Assembly (NCBI GenBank): GCA_903886275.1
Contig: CAISLN010000119.1
Coordinates: 1 to 64,000 of the forward strand
DNA length: 64,000 bases
Direction: 5' to 3'
Origin: an uncultured beta proteobacterium
GTDB lineage: Bacteria > Pseudomonadota > Gammaproteobacteria > Burkholderiales > Burkholderiaceae_C
Made by a program: the position numbers and the translations under genes. This document shows, piece by piece, positions 50,024 through 59,547 of this stretch. The notes under the pieces are model-generated. The model was given only the letters and a program-made list of their open reading frames with translations. It had not been told where the DNA came from and searched no databases. The stretch's first letter is position 1; each line of letters opens with the position of its first letter.

Positions 50024-50605
50024 TTATGTGTTGCCGATGCTCGCAGGAAAGCAGTGGGCCGCCAGACCGCTGCAGCGTTGCAACAGAGGCCAGTCCAGGC
50101 CCGGCCCGGGATCGGCCTTGCGACCCGGGGCGATGTGCTCATGGCCTGCGATGTGGCGTACCGGGTACTGCAGCGCCAGGGCCGGCAGCAGGGCTGCCAG
50201 CGTCTCGTACTGGGCCGGCTCGAACAGACCACCCTCCAAGCCCTCCAGCTCGATGCCTATGGAAAAGTCATTGCAGTTGTCGCGAGCGCCAAATTGGGAG
50301 CGCCCGGCATGCCAGGCGCGGTCATCGCAACTCACAAACTGCCAGAGCTCGCCGCCGCGCTGAATGAAGAAGTGTGCCGAGACCTGCAGCCCTTCGATCT
50401 TCTTGAAATAGGGGTGCGCATTCCAGTCGAGCTGGTTGGTGAAGAGCTGCTGCACCGCCTGCCCGCCAAACTGGCCCGGTGGCAGGCTGATGGAATGCAG
50501 CACCAACAAATCCACTGGGGTGTGGGGCGGGCGCGGTCCGCAATTGGGCGAGGCACAGGGGTGGGCAAAGGTGTACCAGCCCCGGCGCCAACTGGGCTCA
50601 GGCAT
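50024..50605 (-). CDS. ampD: 1,6-anhydro-N-acetylmuramyl-L-alanine amidase
   Basis: DLLVLHSISLPPGQFGG, VSAHFFIQRGGELWQFVSCDDRAWHAG, FSIGIELEG, HIAGHEHIAPGRKADPG. Confidence 0.94.
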   Translation of the reverse strand: MPEPSWRRGWYTFAHPCASPNCGPRPPHTPVDLLVLHSISLPPGQFGGQAVQQLFTNQLDWNAHPYFKKIEGLQVSAHFFIQRGGELWQFVSCDDRAWHAGRSQFGARDNCNDFSIGIELEGLEGGLFEPAQYETLAALLPALALQYPVRHIAGHEHIAPGRKADPGPGLDWPLLQRCSGLAAHCFPASIGNT

Positions 50606-52058
50606 CGAAGTCCTCGCCGTGTATCTCGGGTGCGTCGATCTTGAGGCGGGCAATGCGGTAGCGAATTTGGCGCAGGGTCAGACCCAATAGCTTGGCCGCC
50701 AGGGTGCGGTTAAAGCCGGTCTCGCGCAGGGCGCGCACCAGAATTTGTCGCTCCTTGTCGTCCAGATAGGCTTGTAAGTCCTCTGGCAGGGCGGGCCTTT
50801 GCACAGGTGCCGGGGCGCTGAGCGGCGCGGTTGCCAAGTTGCCCAGCTCGCCCCATTCGGTTTCCCTTAGCTCCAGGCCATCGTCCTCAGACAGGGCCAG
50901 CGCGCGGTGCAAAATATTCTCTAGCTCGCGCACATTGCCCAGCAGAGGCAGGCTGGCCAGGCGCGCTATCGTGCCTGCAGCCACCTCTCGCTGCGCCGTG
51001 CAGGAGTCCCTGGCAATGCGTCCCAGCAAGGCCTTGCAAAGTGCGGGCAGGTCTTCCGGGCGCTCGCGCAGCGGTGGTATATCAATGTCGATCACGTTGA
51101 GGCGATAAAACAGATCCTGGCGAAAGCGCCCCGCAGCCACTTCGGCGCCCAGGTCCTTGTGGGTGGCGCTGACGATGCGTACATCTACCATTTCTTCTTG
51201 GTTGCCGCCCAGTGGGCGTATGCAGCGCTCCTGGATGGCGCGCAACAGCTTGGCCTGCATCGCCAGTGGCAGGTCGCCAATTTCGTCCAGAAAAAGCGTG
51301 CCCTCATGGGCCGCCTGGAAGAAACCCTCGCGGTCCTGGCTGGCGCCGGTGTAGGCGCCTTTTTTGGCGCCGAAAAACTCGGCCTCCAGCAGGTTCTCGG
51401 GAATGGCACCGCAGTTCACTGCTACCCAGGGGCCATCCTTGCGGTGGCTGTTGGCATGCAGGGCGTGCGCCACCAGTTCCTTGCCGGTGCCGGACTCGCC
51501 GCGCACCATGACCGGCGCCATGCTGCGCGCCACCTTGACAATGCGTTCGCGCACCGAGCGCATGGCCAGTGAGTCGCCTGCCATGCGCGCAAGTGCCTGC
51601 TCGCCCTTGCCGGGCTGGCCCGGGCTGCTTTCCAGCAGGGGCGCGCTGCTGGCAAAGGGCGCTGTAGCGACTTGTGCGCTGCGCGTTGCCGCCACTACGA
51701 CGGCCCTGAACTGCTTGAGGTCCACTGGTTTGGTGAGGTAATCAAAGGCGCCGGCCTTGAGCGATTCCACGGCATTTTCTGCCGAGCCGTAGGCGGTGAT
51801 GACAATGCAGCGCTCGCGCCGCTGCTGGGCACGCAGGCCTTTGAGCAGGTCTACGCCGAAGCCGTCGGGCAGGCGCATGTCTGTAATCACCAGATCAAAG
51901 CGCTGCGCGTTCAGCAGATCCCAAGCCTCATGCAGCGTGCCCGCTGCCTCTACTTGGTAGCCCTCGCGCAACAGCGTGAGCTCATACAGGGTGCGCAGAT
52001 CCGGCTCGTCGTCAAGGACCAGAATCCGGATCGTATTCAAACCGTTGGAAGTGGCCAT
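50598..52058 (-). CDS. sigma-54-dependent response regulator (NtrC/PilR-like)
   Basis: receiver VLDDEPDLRTLYELTLL...DMRLPDG, RGESGTGKELVAHALH, GAYTGA, C-terminal Fis-type HTH. Confidence 0.93.
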   Translation of the reverse strand: MATSNGLNTIRILVLDDEPDLRTLYELTLLREGYQVEAAGTLHEAWDLLNAQRFDLVITDMRLPDGFGVDLLKGLRAQQRRERCIVITAYGSAENAVESLKAGAFDYLTKPVDLKQFRAVVVAATRSAQVATAPFASSAPLLESSPGQPGKGEQALARMAGDSLAMRSVRERIVKVARSMAPVMVRGESGTGKELVAHALHANSHRKDGPWVAVNCGAIPENLLEAEFFGAKKGAYTGASQDREGFFQAAHEGTLFLDEIGDLPLAMQAKLLRAIQERCIRPLGGNQEEMVDVRIVSATHKDLGAEVAAGRFRQDLFYRLNVIDIDIPPLRERPEDLPALCKALLGRIARDSCTAQREVAAGTIARLASLPLLGNVRELENILHRALALSEDDGLELRETEWGELGNLATAPLSAPAPVQRPALPEDLQAYLDDKERQILVRALRETGFNRTLAAKLLGLTLRQIRYRIARLKIDAPEIHGEDFDA

Positions 52059-53782
52059 AGGGGTAGGGTGCTGTCATCGGCCGCTGCCAAGGGTGCGGCG
52101 ACGCGGACAAAATTCACAAAAAATTCATTGCCTTCGACCATTGCGCCTTCGATATCGCGCGTGTTGCGCTGGTAGGCAATGCTGGCATTGTGCCCTTCGC
52201 AAAGCTCCCGGCAAATATAGAGCCCCAGACCGCTGGAGCGGCTCTCGGACGAAAAAAAGGGCTCGAACAAATGGCGCTCCACGGTCCGGTCCATGGGCGG
52301 GCCCTCGCTCCAGACGCGCAGCGTGGCGGCATGGGTGTGCAGCCCCTGGGTCTGCACCTGAATGCCGTCGGCCCGTTGCGGCGCAAAGCGGCTGGCGTTG
52401 TCCAGCAGGTTGACCAGCACCCGGCGCAAATGGTCGCCCTCAAATTGCACCGTGATGTCCTGCGTGCTGATATCCAAGGGCCGGCCCTGTGGGCGATGGT
52501 TCTGATTGCTCCAGTCACGCCAGACGCGGCCCACCGTCTCGTTGAGATCGATTTGCAAGGGAGCTAGGCTGCCATCCTCGGGTTGCGCGCGCGAGGCATT
52601 GAGGATGTCGTTGACGATTTTGGCCAGGCGTTGGGCGTTCTGCCCCACCATGTGGGTCAGTCGTTTGTGCCGCGGATCGCTCAGGTCTTCGTCCAGCAGG
52701 TCGTTGGCCTGGGAGATGGCGGCCAGCGGATTGCGGATTTCGTGCGCCACGGCAGTGGACATGCGTCCCATGCTGGCCAGCTTTTCGGTGCGCATGCGTG
52801 CCTCAAGCTCGCGCTGGTCCTGCAGGAACAGCACGCACAGGCTTTCGCCGTCCAGGTCTTGCGGATTGGTCGGGCGCGTGCTGACACGGATGCGCCGCGG
52901 GCCCTGGCCCTCGTGGCGAATGGTGACATCTTGCTGCTGCCCCAGTCCCTGCGCAAAGCTTTGCCGCGTCAACTCCAGCAGCGGCTGCCAGCCCGGCTCC
53001 AGATTCAGATGGGTCAGGCGCAGGTCGGCTTGGGGTGTGGCGGCCAACAGCTTCAATGCCGCAGGGTTGGCCGCAAGCACCGCGCCCAGGTGGTCTACAA
53101 CCAGCACGCCGTCGGGCAGCGCCTCGATCACCAGTTCATTGACCTGGCGCTGCAGGTTGACGGCGGCCTGGCTGGAGCGCACCCGCAAACCCTCGCTGGA
53201 GAGGCGGCTGGAAAGCTGGTTGGCCAGCAGGGCAATTGCAAAATAGCCCACGCCCGTCAGTGCGGCCTGCAGCAGCGAAACAGTGGTGTCGGTGCCGCCA
53301 TCCAGATAGCCCACCAGAGTGCTGCCCAGCAAAATCATGGTGACGCCAGCTGCTGTGCCCAGGGCCAAGCGCAGCGAGCCCAGCACCGAGGCCAGCAAAA
53401 TAGGCAGCGCAAACAGCGGCGTGTAGTTGACAGGGGTGCCCTGCAGGATTTGCAGGCTGGAGAAGGCCAGCACATCCAGGCCCACCAGCCTTATCCAGTG
53501 GCGGTTGAAACTGTCACCCAGGAACAGCGGCCGCCCGAACAGGCCGGTGGTCAAGCTGCTGGCAAAGTAGGCAAGGCTGATCAAGAGCAGGATCTTGCTG
53601 TGGGAGTTGCCTATGGCCAGCAGGGTCACCTGTAGGACCAACAGCATCAGCCCCAGGGTGAAGCGGGCCGTCATAAAGCCCTGCCAAATGCGTGAGAACT
53701 CGCGCGTGTCGTCTGTGTGAATGACGCTGGCCCAAGGTGCTGCCGGTCCGAACCAGGAGCGCGCTGCACGCGGTTGCGCCAT
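52037..53782 (-). CDS. PilS-like membrane sensor histidine kinase
   Basis: multiple TMs, PAS, STAVAHEIRNPLAAISQANDLL, VNLLDNASRFA, SSGLGLYICRELCEGH; overlaps regulator. Confidence 0.92.
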   Translation of the reverse strand: MAQPRAARSWFGPAAPWASVIHTDDTREFSRIWQGFMTARFTLGLMLLVLQVTLLAIGNSHSKILLLISLAYFASSLTTGLFGRPLFLGDSFNRHWIRLVGLDVLAFSSLQILQGTPVNYTPLFALPILLASVLGSLRLALGTAAGVTMILLGSTLVGYLDGGTDTTVSLLQAALTGVGYFAIALLANQLSSRLSSEGLRVRSSQAAVNLQRQVNELVIEALPDGVLVVDHLGAVLAANPAALKLLAATPQADLRLTHLNLEPGWQPLLELTRQSFAQGLGQQQDVTIRHEGQGPRRIRVSTRPTNPQDLDGESLCVLFLQDQRELEARMRTEKLASMGRMSTAVAHEIRNPLAAISQANDLLDEDLSDPRHKRLTHMVGQNAQRLAKIVNDILNASRAQPEDGSLAPLQIDLNETVGRVWRDWSNQNHRPQGRPLDISTQDITVQFEGDHLRRVLVNLLDNASRFAPQRADGIQVQTQGLHTHAATLRVWSEGPPMDRTVERHLFEPFFSSESRSSGLGLYICRELCEGHNASIAYQRNTRDIEGAMVEGNEFFVNFVRVAAPLAAADDSTLPLWPLPTV

Positions 53783-54004
53783 TCAGGATTCCTGCGCCTG
53801 TCGATGCTCCGTGCTGCAATACAGCGCGCTAGCGCCTTGCACGGCATCGCTTGCGGGTAGGTGCAGCCCGCAATGCGCGCAACGCACCATGTCCACCGGC
53901 CCGGATGCGCTCTTGCGCTGCGCCTGTTTGACCTTGGGTGCGCGCGCATGGCGCCATTGCCAGAGCAGCACCATAAAGATAAAAAACAGCAGCAAGTACT
54001 TCAT
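53783..54004 (-). CDS. PP0621-family small zinc-ribbon-like membrane protein
   Basis: MKYLLLFFIFMVLLWQWRHAR...CAHCGLHLPASDAV...YCSTEHRQ. Confidence 0.8.
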   Translation of the reverse strand: MKYLLLFFIFMVLLWQWRHARAPKVKQAQRKSASGPVDMVRCAHCGLHLPASDAVQGASALYCSTEHRQAQES

Positions 54005-54804
54005 GGCGTGCGGCCGAGTACGATTTCCATTACAAAGCGCGAGCCCACATAGGCCAGCAGCAAAAACACCGAGCCCATGTACAGCACATTGGCAGCGCGC
54101 TTGCCACGCCAGCCAAAGCCCATGCGGCCGACCAGCAACACGGCGAAGGTCAGCCAGGACAGCACCGAAAAAATCGTCTTGTGGTCCCAGCGCCAGGCGT
54201 GCCCGTACACCACCTCACCAAACAGCATGCCCACGGCCAGTGTGGCGCTGAGCAGCACAAAACCGGCGGCCATAAAGCGGTAGGTCAGGCGCTCCAGCGT
54301 CAGCAGCGGCAGCCCGCTTTGCGAATCTTTGCCCAGGCGAATGCGCTTCTCGGCGTGGTTCATGAACCAGGCGTGCACTACCGCAATGCCAAAAAGTCCG
54401 TAGCAGGCCACACCAAAGGCCAGATGCACCGGCAACCAGACCGACGCTGTGGCTGGCATGGCACTGCCCGGAAACAGATAGGCCAGCAGGACCGCAAGCG
54501 CACCCAAGGTGCTCAGGGTCCAGCGTGTGGGCAGCTGCGGATAGATCAGACTCTCTACCGCATACACCGCTGCCACCAGCCAGGCGGTGACGGACAGGGC
54601 CGGTGCGAAACCAAAGTGGGGTGGGTCGCCGAGCAGGCCCCAGGCCAGCAACAGGCCTTGTAGGAGCCATGCCATTGCCACCCACAAATGGGCGCTGCGC
54701 AGGCTGATACGGTGCAGCAAGACGGCGGGTAGCACATAGGCCAAAGCGGCCAGAACCGACAGGATCAGCGGGAGGGGGGACGCACTGGCTAAAATCATGC
54801 CCAC
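54001..54804 (-). CDS. CcsA-like cytochrome c assembly membrane protein
   Basis: polytopic; VHLAFGVACYGLFGIAVVHAWF...WDHKTIFSVLSWLTFAVLLVGRM. Confidence 0.87.
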   Translation of the reverse strand: MGMILASASPLPLILSVLAALAYVLPAVLLHRISLRSAHLWVAMAWLLQGLLLAWGLLGDPPHFGFAPALSVTAWLVAAVYAVESLIYPQLPTRWTLSTLGALAVLLAYLFPGSAMPATASVWLPVHLAFGVACYGLFGIAVVHAWFMNHAEKRIRLGKDSQSGLPLLTLERLTYRFMAAGFVLLSATLAVGMLFGEVVYGHAWRWDHKTIFSVLSWLTFAVLLVGRMGFGWRGKRAANVLYMGSVFLLLAYVGSRFVMEIVLGRTP

Positions 54805-54878
54805 AGTTTAGCGTTTTGCATCCCGCCAGCCTCGTCTGGTGCTCAATACAGGTTCCGGTTACCGGAATTTTTCTCCCT

Positions 54879-56243
54879 ATGGCCTCCGCTCTTACCGACA
54901 AACTCAGCCGCCTCGTCAAGGAACTCCGAGGACAGGCACGCATCACCGAAAGCAATGTCACCGACATGCTGCGCGAAGTGCGCATGGCGCTGCTGGAGGC
55001 CGACGTGGCCCTGCCCGTGGTGCGCGACTTCATTGCCCGCGTGAAGGAAAAGGCCCTGGGCGAAGAGGTGCTGGGCTCGTTGCAGCCCGGCCAGGTGCTG
55101 GTGGGCATTGTCAACCGCGAGTTGGCTACCACCATGGGCGAGGGCATCAGCGACATCAACTTGGCAGCCCAGCCACCGGCCGTGATCCTGATGGCCGGTT
55201 TGCAGGGCGCAGGCAAGACCACCACCACGGGTAAGCTGGCCAAACACCTGATCGAGAAGCGCAAGAAAAAAGTGCTGACGGTCTCGGGTGACGTGTACCG
55301 CCCGGCCGCCATCGAGCAGCTCAAGATGGTGACTGCGCAGGCCGGTGCGGAATGGTTCCCCAGCACGGCAGACCAGAAGCCGGTGGACATCGGCCTGGCC
55401 GCTCTGGACTATGCCAAGAAGCATTTTTTTGACGTACTGTTGGTCGATACTGCCGGCCGTCTGGCCATTGACGAAGCGCTGATGCTTGAAATCAAGCAGC
55501 TGCATGCGGCACTGAACCCGGTGGAAACGCTGTTTGTGGTGGACGCCATGCAAGGCCAGGATGCGGTCAACACGGCCAAGGCCTTCAAGGACGCGCTGCC
55601 GCTCACCGGCATCATCCTCACCAAGACCGATGGCGACTCGCGCGGCGGTGCAGCCCTGTCGGTACGCCAGATCACCGGTGCGCCCATCAAGTTCGCCGGT
55701 ACCAGCGAAAAGCTCGACGGCCTGGAAGTCTTTGACGCCCAGCGCCACGCCGGGCGCATTCTGGGCATGGGCGACATCGTGGCCCTGGTCGAGCAGGTCA
55801 CCTCGGGTGTCAACATGGAGGCGGCGCAAAAGCTGGCCGCCAAGGTCAAAAGCGGTGCCAGCTTTGACCTCAATGATTTCCTGGCCCAGATCCAGCAGAT
55901 GAAGCAGATGGGTGGACTCGCCAGCCTGATGGACAAGTTGCCCGCTGCCATGGCAGCCAAGGCCGGTCAGGTGGACATGGACAGGGCCGAGAAGGACATC
56001 AAGCGCAAGGAAGGCATCATCCACAGCATGACGCCACTGGAGCGCCGCAAGCCCGAGCTCATCAAGGCCACGCGCAAGCGCCGCATTGCCGGCGGCGCTG
56101 GCGTACATGTGCAGGAAGTCAACCGCATGCTCAAGGAATTCGAGCAGATGCAAGACATGATGAAGAAGATGCGGGGCGGCGGGATGATGAAGATGATGAA
56201 GCGCATGGGCGGCATGAAGGGCATGCCCAAGATGCCGTTTTAG
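54879..56243 (+). CDS. ffh: signal recognition particle protein Ffh
   Basis: AGLQGAGKTTTTGKLAKHL, VDTAGRLAIDEALM, TKTDGDSRGGAALS, Met-rich C-terminus. Confidence 0.98.
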   Translation: MASALTDKLSRLVKELRGQARITESNVTDMLREVRMALLEADVALPVVRDFIARVKEKALGEEVLGSLQPGQVLVGIVNRELATTMGEGISDINLAAQPPAVILMAGLQGAGKTTTTGKLAKHLIEKRKKKVLTVSGDVYRPAAIEQLKMVTAQAGAEWFPSTADQKPVDIGLAALDYAKKHFFDVLLVDTAGRLAIDEALMLEIKQLHAALNPVETLFVVDAMQGQDAVNTAKAFKDALPLTGIILTKTDGDSRGGAALSVRQITGAPIKFAGTSEKLDGLEVFDAQRHAGRILGMGDIVALVEQVTSGVNMEAAQKLAAKVKSGASFDLNDFLAQIQQMKQMGGLASLMDKLPAAMAAKAGQVDMDRAEKDIKRKEGIIHSMTPLERRKPELIKATRKRRIAGGAGVHVQEVNRMLKEFEQMQDMMKKMRGGGMMKMMKRMGGMKGMPKMPF

Positions 56244-56404
56244 TGTTCTTGGCCGCGCTGTCCGGGACGCTCAACCCGTAGCGTGGTGCTGCCGGCTGAG
56301 TGCCGGCCATGCGATTTTTACGTATGGGATATTTTGGAATGGGCGCCTGCGCTGCTTGAGCGTGTCGCCCTGTCCCCAAGCTGCAGCCGGCGTGGGGATT
56401 CAGA

Positions 56405-56683
56405 TCAGTGTGTGCGCTGGCGGTTGGTCAAGCCCATCAGAACCTCTTGGGCGTCGCCGTCAAAGTCATGAAAAAACTCACACACGTGCACCCCCAGCGT
56501 TGATGCCAGTGCAATCATCACCAAGAGCGTTGGGTTAGCACTTCCCGCTTCGATGCGGGAGAGATAAGTCCGATAGATGCCGCAACGCTCGGACAACACA
56601 TCTTGTGTCAATCCTGCCCTGAGCCTCAGCTTTCTCACTTGCTTTCCAACGATCTTTTTAAAGTCAACGCCATTATTCTCCAT
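56405..56683 (-). CDS. XRE-family helix-turn-helix regulator
   Basis: IVGKQVRKLRLRAGLTQDVLSERCGIYRTYLSRIEAGSANPTLLVMIALASTLGVHVCEFF; start at 56683 preferred over 56713. Confidence 0.88.
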   Translation of the reverse strand: MENNGVDFKKIVGKQVRKLRLRAGLTQDVLSERCGIYRTYLSRIEAGSANPTLLVMIALASTLGVHVCEFFHDFDGDAQEVLMGLTNRQRTH

Positions 56684-56796
56684 AGTCCCAAGTATCAAGT
56701 TGATGGGCAACATGTCAAATACACATATTCATACATTCGCATTTTGCCCACGCCGCACGGCGGTCTGCCACTTGTTGGCAGGGAGTTTTCGCAATA

Positions 56797-57219
56797 TCAG
56801 GAGTAGTCACAAGCGAATTGTTTGAGTAAATTGCGGGCGATGCCCGGGCATACGTGCTGCAAAATGGCGTTCTCGGTCAGGGCAAATAAAACCACGGCAT
56901 GCGGTATTTTTGCGATTATTGCGGGCTGCAAGTGCAGTGCGCCCAAACTGGTACAAGCCAGGCTTGGCTCTTGCATGATTTCTTCGTTGAGCACGACGGA
57001 GTTGAGATGGTAGGGGCTTGCAAATATCCGCTGCAATTCGCAGCGGGTTTCCACGGCTTCCCCATCAATGGCCTGCATCAGGTGACCGGCCGAAAAAAGA
57101 AGCATAGAACGAAGAGAGTTCGACCGGCTGTGCCTGACGGAATGCTCCAATATTGCGGGCAAGTCCAGCCCGTTTGTGTCTCGCAATATGCTGACGAAAA
57201 TTACATTGAGTCTTGCCAT
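56797..57219 (-). CDS. degenerate BLUF-domain-like protein
   Basis: LNVIFVSILRD...MLLFSAGHLMQAIDGEAVETRCELQRIFASPYHLNSVVLNEE matches the BLUF fold pattern; the usual Tyr is Phe and the usual Asn is Ser/His. Confidence 0.75.
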   Translation of the reverse strand: MARLNVIFVSILRDTNGLDLPAILEHSVRHSRSNSLRSMLLFSAGHLMQAIDGEAVETRCELQRIFASPYHLNSVVLNEEIMQEPSLACTSLGALHLQPAIIAKIPHAVVLFALTENAILQHVCPGIARNLLKQFACDYS

Positions 57220-57331
57220 CCCTTTTCCCTGTATCTGGTTTATCCGCAGACTCTAGGTGCGAAACCGCCAGGTGGATACCCACTGATTCATACATTTTTG
57301 CAAGGTGCGGGGTGATCTGCAGCTCGCCGTG

Positions 57332-58675
57332 CTAACTGGCTGGGCGAGTTTGTTGCGCCAGCACCTCGCCGCGCAGGGTGTAGCTGCGCGTCTCGGTAAT
57401 CTTCACGTCCACCATCTGCCCCACTAGGAGGGGCTGACCGGCGAAATTGACGACGCGGTTGCATTCGGTGCGGCCCATCAGTTCACCGCTGTCGCGCTTG
57501 GAGGAGCCTTCGACCAGCAGGCGCTGCACCGTGCCCAGGCGGCTCTCGCTGATGCGGGTGATGTTGGCGTTGATCACGCCCTGCAGGTGCTGCAGGCGGC
57601 GCAGCTTGACCTCGTGTGGCGTGTCGTCATGCAGGTTGGCCGCTGGCGTGCCGGGGCGCGGACTGAAGATAAAACTAAAGGAGTTGTCAAAGCCCACATC
57701 GTCAATCAGCTTCATCATCTTGGCGAAGTCCTCCTCGGTCTCGCCGGGGAAGCCGACGATGAAGTCGCTGCTAAAGGCCATGTCGGGGCGTATGGCACGC
57801 AGCTTGCGCACCGTGCTCTTGTATTCCATAGCGGTGTAGCCGCGCTTCATCGCCATCAAAATCCTATCGCTGCCATGCTGCACCGGCAAATGCAGATGGC
57901 TTACCAGCTTGGGGATCTTGTCATAGGCGGCAATCAGCGCCGGGGTGAATTCGTTAGGGTGGCTGGTGGTGTAGCGCAGGCGCTCAATGCCGGGGATGTC
58001 GGCCACATATTCCAGCAGGGTGGCAAAGTCGGCCACGCCGGACTTGTCTCCCATGGGCGCGCGCCAGGCGTTGACGTTCTGACCCAGCAACGTGATTTCC
58101 TTCACGCCCTGATCGGCCAAGCCAGCCACTTCCACCAGCAAGTCTTCAAATGGGCGGCTGACCTCTTCGCCGCGGGTGTAGGGCACCACGCAGTAGGAGC
58201 AATATTTGCTGCATCCTTCCATGATGCTCACAAAGGCTGAGGCGCCGTCCACCTTGGCGGGGGGAAGGTGGTCGAACTTTTCAATCTCGGGGAAGCTGAT
58301 GTCCACCTGTGGTTTGTTCTTTGCTGCACGTGCGGCCAACAGGTCGGGCAAGCGGTGCAGGGTCTGCGGGCCGAACACCACATCCACATAGGGCGCGCGC
58401 GCAATGATGGCTGCACCCTCTTGGCTCGCTACGCAACCCCCCACACCTATCAGTACGCCCTTTTTCTTGAGGTGCTTGATGCGCCCCAGATCGGAGAACA
58501 CCTTCTCCTGCGCCTTCTCGCGCACCGAGCAGGTGTTGAACAAAATCAGGTCAGCCTCTTCGACATTTTGCGTGGGCTCATAGCCTTGGGCCGCACCCAG
58601 CACATCGGCCATCTTGTCCGAGTCGTACTCGTTCATCTGGCAGCCGAAGGTTTTGATAAATACTTTTTTGGACAT
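57332..58675 (-). CDS. miaB: tRNA-2-methylthio-N6-dimethylallyladenosine synthase
   Basis: [46 protein letters not shown] (radical SAM CxxxCxxC). Confidence 0.97.
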   Translation of the reverse strand: MSKKVFIKTFGCQMNEYDSDKMADVLGAAQGYEPTQNVEEADLILFNTCSVREKAQEKVFSDLGRIKHLKKKGVLIGVGGCVASQEGAAIIARAPYVDVVFGPQTLHRLPDLLAARAAKNKPQVDISFPEIEKFDHLPPAKVDGASAFVSIMEGCSKYCSYCVVPYTRGEEVSRPFEDLLVEVAGLADQGVKEITLLGQNVNAWRAPMGDKSGVADFATLLEYVADIPGIERLRYTTSHPNEFTPALIAAYDKIPKLVSHLHLPVQHGSDRILMAMKRGYTAMEYKSTVRKLRAIRPDMAFSSDFIVGFPGETEEDFAKMMKLIDDVGFDNSFSFIFSPRPGTPAANLHDDTPHEVKLRRLQHLQGVINANITRISESRLGTVQRLLVEGSSKRDSGELMGRTECNRVVNFAGQPLLVGQMVDVKITETRSYTLRGEVLAQQTRPAS

Positions 58676-58966
58676 GGTGTCGCTCTGCAAAAGGGATGGG
58701 TTGGCGCAGCACCGGGCGGTTGAAAAGGCGGGTGCCTAGAACGCCGGCAGGGTGCCAATGGGGGTGTTGTCCGCAGGGGCGGCGGAACTATCGCGCGTGC
58801 GTTTTCAGCGTGGGTGCGCTTGGCAGGGGGTGCAGCGGCCTGGCAATAGATGCGTTGCAGCGGTTCATGGTGTGTATCCAGAGGCTGTGAATAAGAAAGA
58901 TCGGATGCTATCACGGCCCCGGTGCTGCGGTGGAGCGGCCCCATGCAGCGCAGCAGCGACCGCGTT

Positions 58967-59257
58967 TTAGAGCGCTCCGTACTGCGTCGTGTTGGCGCGA
59001 ATGAAGGCGCAGTTCTCAGACCATCCCTGGTCTGCGTCACAGTCCATCACACGGGAGTCGCGGCAAATGGCGCACACATGGCCTCTGTGCCGGGTCAAAT
59101 CGCCTGCGGTGGTGGATACGGTGTTGGCCGCTTCGTCCACGGCCCTTTGGATAAGGGCCAGTTGCGCGTTCTCATGCACCAGGTGCGGGTTGTTTTTGCG
59201 GTGCTTGTCGATTGCTTCCGCCAAGGTGTCAGCCTCTCTGCGTTCCCAGTTGGCCAT
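58967..59257 (-). CDS. hypothetical protein with Cys-rich C-terminus
   Basis: MANWERREADTLAEAIDKHRKNNPHLVHENAQ...HVCAICRDSRVMDCDADQGWSENC. Confidence 0.6.
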   Translation of the reverse strand: MANWERREADTLAEAIDKHRKNNPHLVHENAQLALIQRAVDEAANTVSTTAGDLTRHRGHVCAICRDSRVMDCDADQGWSENCAFIRANTTQYGAL

Positions 59258-59379
59258 ACGGTGTCTCCATGGTTGTCCAGCTGCCCATTCACTCGGCTCG
59301 GCGCATGGTCTCTTGACCACTCCTGGCAACCACCCGAGCCAAGACTGACTGTAGGGGATTTTGCCCGGCCTCAGACAAT

Positions 59380-59414
59380 AAAAAAACCCGCTGCGCCTGA
59401 GGCGTAGCGGGTTT
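59380..59414 (-). terminator. intrinsic terminator downstream of tRNA-Met
   Basis: minus strand AAACCCGCTACGCC-TCA-GGCGCAGCGGGTTTTTTT. Confidence 0.85.
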
Positions 59415-59421
59415 TGGTATT

Positions 59422-59498
59422 TGGTGGTGATAGGTGGATTTGAACCACCGACATCAGCATTATGAATGCTGCGCTCTAACCAACTGAGCTATATCACC
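59422..59498 (-). tRNA. tRNA-Met (anticodon CAT), 3' CCA encoded
   Basis: GGTGATATAGCTCAGTTGGTTAGAGCGCAGCATTCATAATGCTGATGTCGGTGGTTCAAATCCACCTATCACCACCA; 7-bp acceptor stem GGTGATA/TATCACC. Confidence 0.96.
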
Positions 59499-59547
59499 GA
59501 AGCGCGCAATTATAGCAAGTCAAATGGCCCGTTTTGCAGATCGGCCC

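Noticed and set aside
56684-56718. TTGACA-like -35 (56713-56718, minus strand) as a leaderless promoter for the XRE gene
   Set aside because: The -10 at correct spacing (ATACTT/TACTTG) matches the consensus poorly.
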